A stretch of 64,000 bases of DNA, taken from positions 1-64,000 of the forward strand of contig JADFZJ010000003.1 of the NCBI GenBank assembly GCA_015232555.1, read 5' to 3'. Below, piece by piece: positions 62,031 to 64,000 of this stretch (position 1 is the stretch's first letter; each line of letters begins with the position of its first letter). The notes under the pieces are model-generated. The model was not told the DNA's origin. It searched no databases and saw nothing but the letters and a program-made list of their open reading frames with translations. A program made the position numbers and the translations under genes. The stretch comes from Desulfamplus sp. (GTDB lineage Bacteria; Desulfobacterota; Desulfobacteria; Desulfobacterales; Desulfobacteraceae).

Positions 62031-64000
62031 ATCTTATCCCTTAACGACTGATATGAGTCAATCACATCATATTTAATATCTGCATGACCTAATGCTTCAA
62101 AATGTTTCTTGGCATAGCTGATTTTCTTATGTTCAATCTCTTTTAATTGAAGAGTCTCCATACTTCCTTTAGTTTCAGCAATAAAATAGACATACTTAAA
62201 TTTGTCAGTATCAAAAACTATCGCCCAATCAGGATTGTAATTGCCCACTGGTGTTGGAATTGTAAAACTTTTGGGCATTTTAGCATAGACAAGCACCTCT
62301 CCACACTCAAGATCAGATGCAAATTTTCTTTCAATATCAGAATCAGTTTTTACATAATTATGAACATTCTTTTTAACTTCCAAAATGTTTTTAGCAAGAG
62401 AGCCTTTAAAGTTATTTAGAGTAAAAATAGAGTCCTCATAACTTTTGTCTATCTTTGAATAAACAATGTTATTTATCAGCATTGCTGCTTTTTCACTGTT
62501 TATAATCTGTGTAACACCATGTATGAAACTCTCTGGATTCACTCTAAAATTATAAAAAGTATTCTGCTGTAAACCTTTTAATATTTTAACTACAGTCTTT
62601 CTGGTAAGTCGTGTCCCTTTGGTGATCTCAGCTATCAAGTCATATTTTAAAGAGCCAAGTATAGATTCTGCCTTCTCTGTTATACTTTTCTCTTTTTTTC
62701 ATGCTTTCACCTGATTTTAGTGATGCCTCATCAAGTTTATCCTGCTGTTCACCAGAAGTTATGTTTATTAAAATCTTCTTGACTGTTAAATCAGCATCAA
62801 TTGATTCTATACATCTCTTTATAAGCTCATCACTTTCAAAATCCACCTCATAAACAGTCTTAACCTTTATTTTGCTCCATAAATCCTTAAATTTACGAAA
62901 ATTGTCATTTGGCTTTAACTTAGCTTCATTAATATTATTGGCTTTATCATTTTCAGAGGGGTTAAAATTTGCGGTTGTGTAGATATTTTTCACAAGTGTT
63001 GTAACGCAAGTTTCAAAACCATTTAATTTTGCTTTGAGTTTTTCTGGTAATTTGTAGGTTTTGTTTTCTATGTCTTTTATAAGGCTCTCTGTTATCTGCA
63101 AATTTTCATCTAAATAATCATTGCTTATTAAATCAGCTATCAATATAGTTGAGCTTACATCATCAAAGGTGAACTTTGCCCCTTTTTCATTTGTCAAAAC
63201 TCGGTTATTCAATACTTCTGTGGTAAGTTTAACAGGTCTTTCAGATAGAGATGAGACAATCTCATTTTGAAGAGCTTTTGCAAAAGATTCATAGGATTCG
63301 CTGGCTATAACAGTTAATTTGTTAATATCAAAAAACTCACTCTCTAAAACAGATGCGTCCATTCTCTCGCCATGTGAATTTACACAAATACGCAAACCCC
63401 TTCCTATCTCCTGTCTTTTGCTGATTTCTGACTGGCTGTGTTTTAAAGTGCATATCTGAAACACATTAGGATTATCCCAGCCTTCCCGCAATGCAGAATG
63501 AGAAAATATAAATCGGGTAGGCTCGCTCAGGCTCAAGAGCTTCTCCTTATTTTTCATAATAAGATCATAAGCACTCTCATCATTGCTGATACCACCCTCA
63601 TGTTTGTTCTCTTGTGAATTGACAAACCGTCCCTTTTTATCAATGGAGAAATAACCTTTATGAATCTCTTCTACATTAAAACGGTGTAAATAATCATTGT
63701 AATCCGTTTCAAACAGTTCCAATTCACTGCTGACTGCCCGATTATATTCTTCTTCAAATATTGTTGCATAGTCGCCCTTTTGCTGGTTACTATTTTTGTC
63801 ATATAGACGATATTTTGAAACCTCATCAATAAAAAACAGAGACAACACCTTTATCCCTTTTGAAAACATCATCCGCTCTTTTTCAATATGTGATTTTATT
63901 GTCTCTCTAATCTGTATCCGTCTGACATGCTCTTCATCAACATCTCCAACTGTCTGACCAACTGTCAACTCTATCCCATTAGTAAATGAAACTTTATTGG
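62021..64000 (-). pseudogene. res: Type III restriction enzyme Res subunit, frameshifted, 5' end beyond window
   Basis: The frame is open at the right edge, so the N-terminal helicase part lies outside. The visible part holds the helicase C-terminal motif REGWDNPNVFQ with EIGRGLRIC. At 62693-62699 (seven A residues on the minus strand) the frame shifts; one base fewer would join KSGESMKK to KSITEKAESILGSLKYD. The second part (to the stop at 62021) carries the PD-(D/E)XK nuclease: YNPDWAIVF then YFIAETKG. As written it makes a protein that stops at 62640 and lacks the nuclease. The homopolymer suggests a sequencing error, a recent mutation or phase variation. The Mod partner is not in the window. 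Confidence 0.85.

Overview
The window looks like part of the chromosome of an anaerobic, AT-rich member of the Desulfobacterota, most likely a sulfate-reducing Desulfobacterales-type bacterium. The evidence is a mercury-methylation pair (hgcA-hgcB), a CX4C rubredoxin, two ETF pairs next to a membrane HdrD-like Fe-S oxidoreductase, two sigma-54 activators, and the housekeeping order rpsB-tsf-pyrH-frr-uppS-cdsA-dxr-rseP. No rRNA, CRISPR array, transposase or prophage gene was seen. One tRNA (Arg-CCG) is present.

Layout. 0-10 kb (mostly minus strand): YihY and CreA-like proteins, a DUF1207-type outer-membrane protein, a PAS/sigma-54 activator preceded by a tandem array of start sites, a zinc-type binding protein, a methyltransferase and a glycosyltransferase, tRNA-Arg, folC, rpsU. 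10-28 kb: adk (minus), then a long plus-strand housekeeping block (rho, rpmE, prfA, prmC, rpsB to rseP, purL, purQ) closed by a strong terminator at 27.7 kb. 27.8-36.7 kb: a redox operon (TlpA-like, GAF/rhodanese, MauE-like), small membrane proteins, a cyclic-peptide-type ABC exporter, a PilZ protein, a zinc-ribbon ParA and AMMECR1. 36.9-42 kb: a GAF/sigma-54 activator followed by a cytoplasmic binding-protein/PAS/GGDEF/EAL/BLUF fusion. 42.1-45.2 kb (minus): an apparent operon mltB-like, PLDc_N-like, hgcA, hgcB, with rubredoxin downstream. 45.4-47.5 kb: two paralogous extracytoplasmic sensor proteins and a UspA protein. 47.6-60.8 kb (minus): soxB-soxD-soxA-soxG, a DAO-family flavoprotein, two etfBA pairs and the HdrD-like protein, which together read as a route from sarcosine-type methylamines through ETF to the membrane quinone pool. 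61.2-64 kb: a YkgJ-type cysteine-cluster protein and a frameshifted type III restriction subunit that runs off the right edge.

The most striking observation is in hgcB. The frame is interrupted by a single TGA exactly at the conserved Cys73 position of HgcB. It then stays open for 24 more codons that encode the normal HgcB tail ending in Cys-Cys. Directly after the TGA lies a hairpin with an AGGUCU apical loop at the spacing of a bacterial SECIS element. This predicts a selenocysteine form of HgcB. A second unusual structure is five exact 22-bp repeats in front of the first sigma-54 activator, each carrying its own AGGAGG and ATG. Short tandem duplications, homopolymer frameshifts and low-complexity insertions recur through the window.
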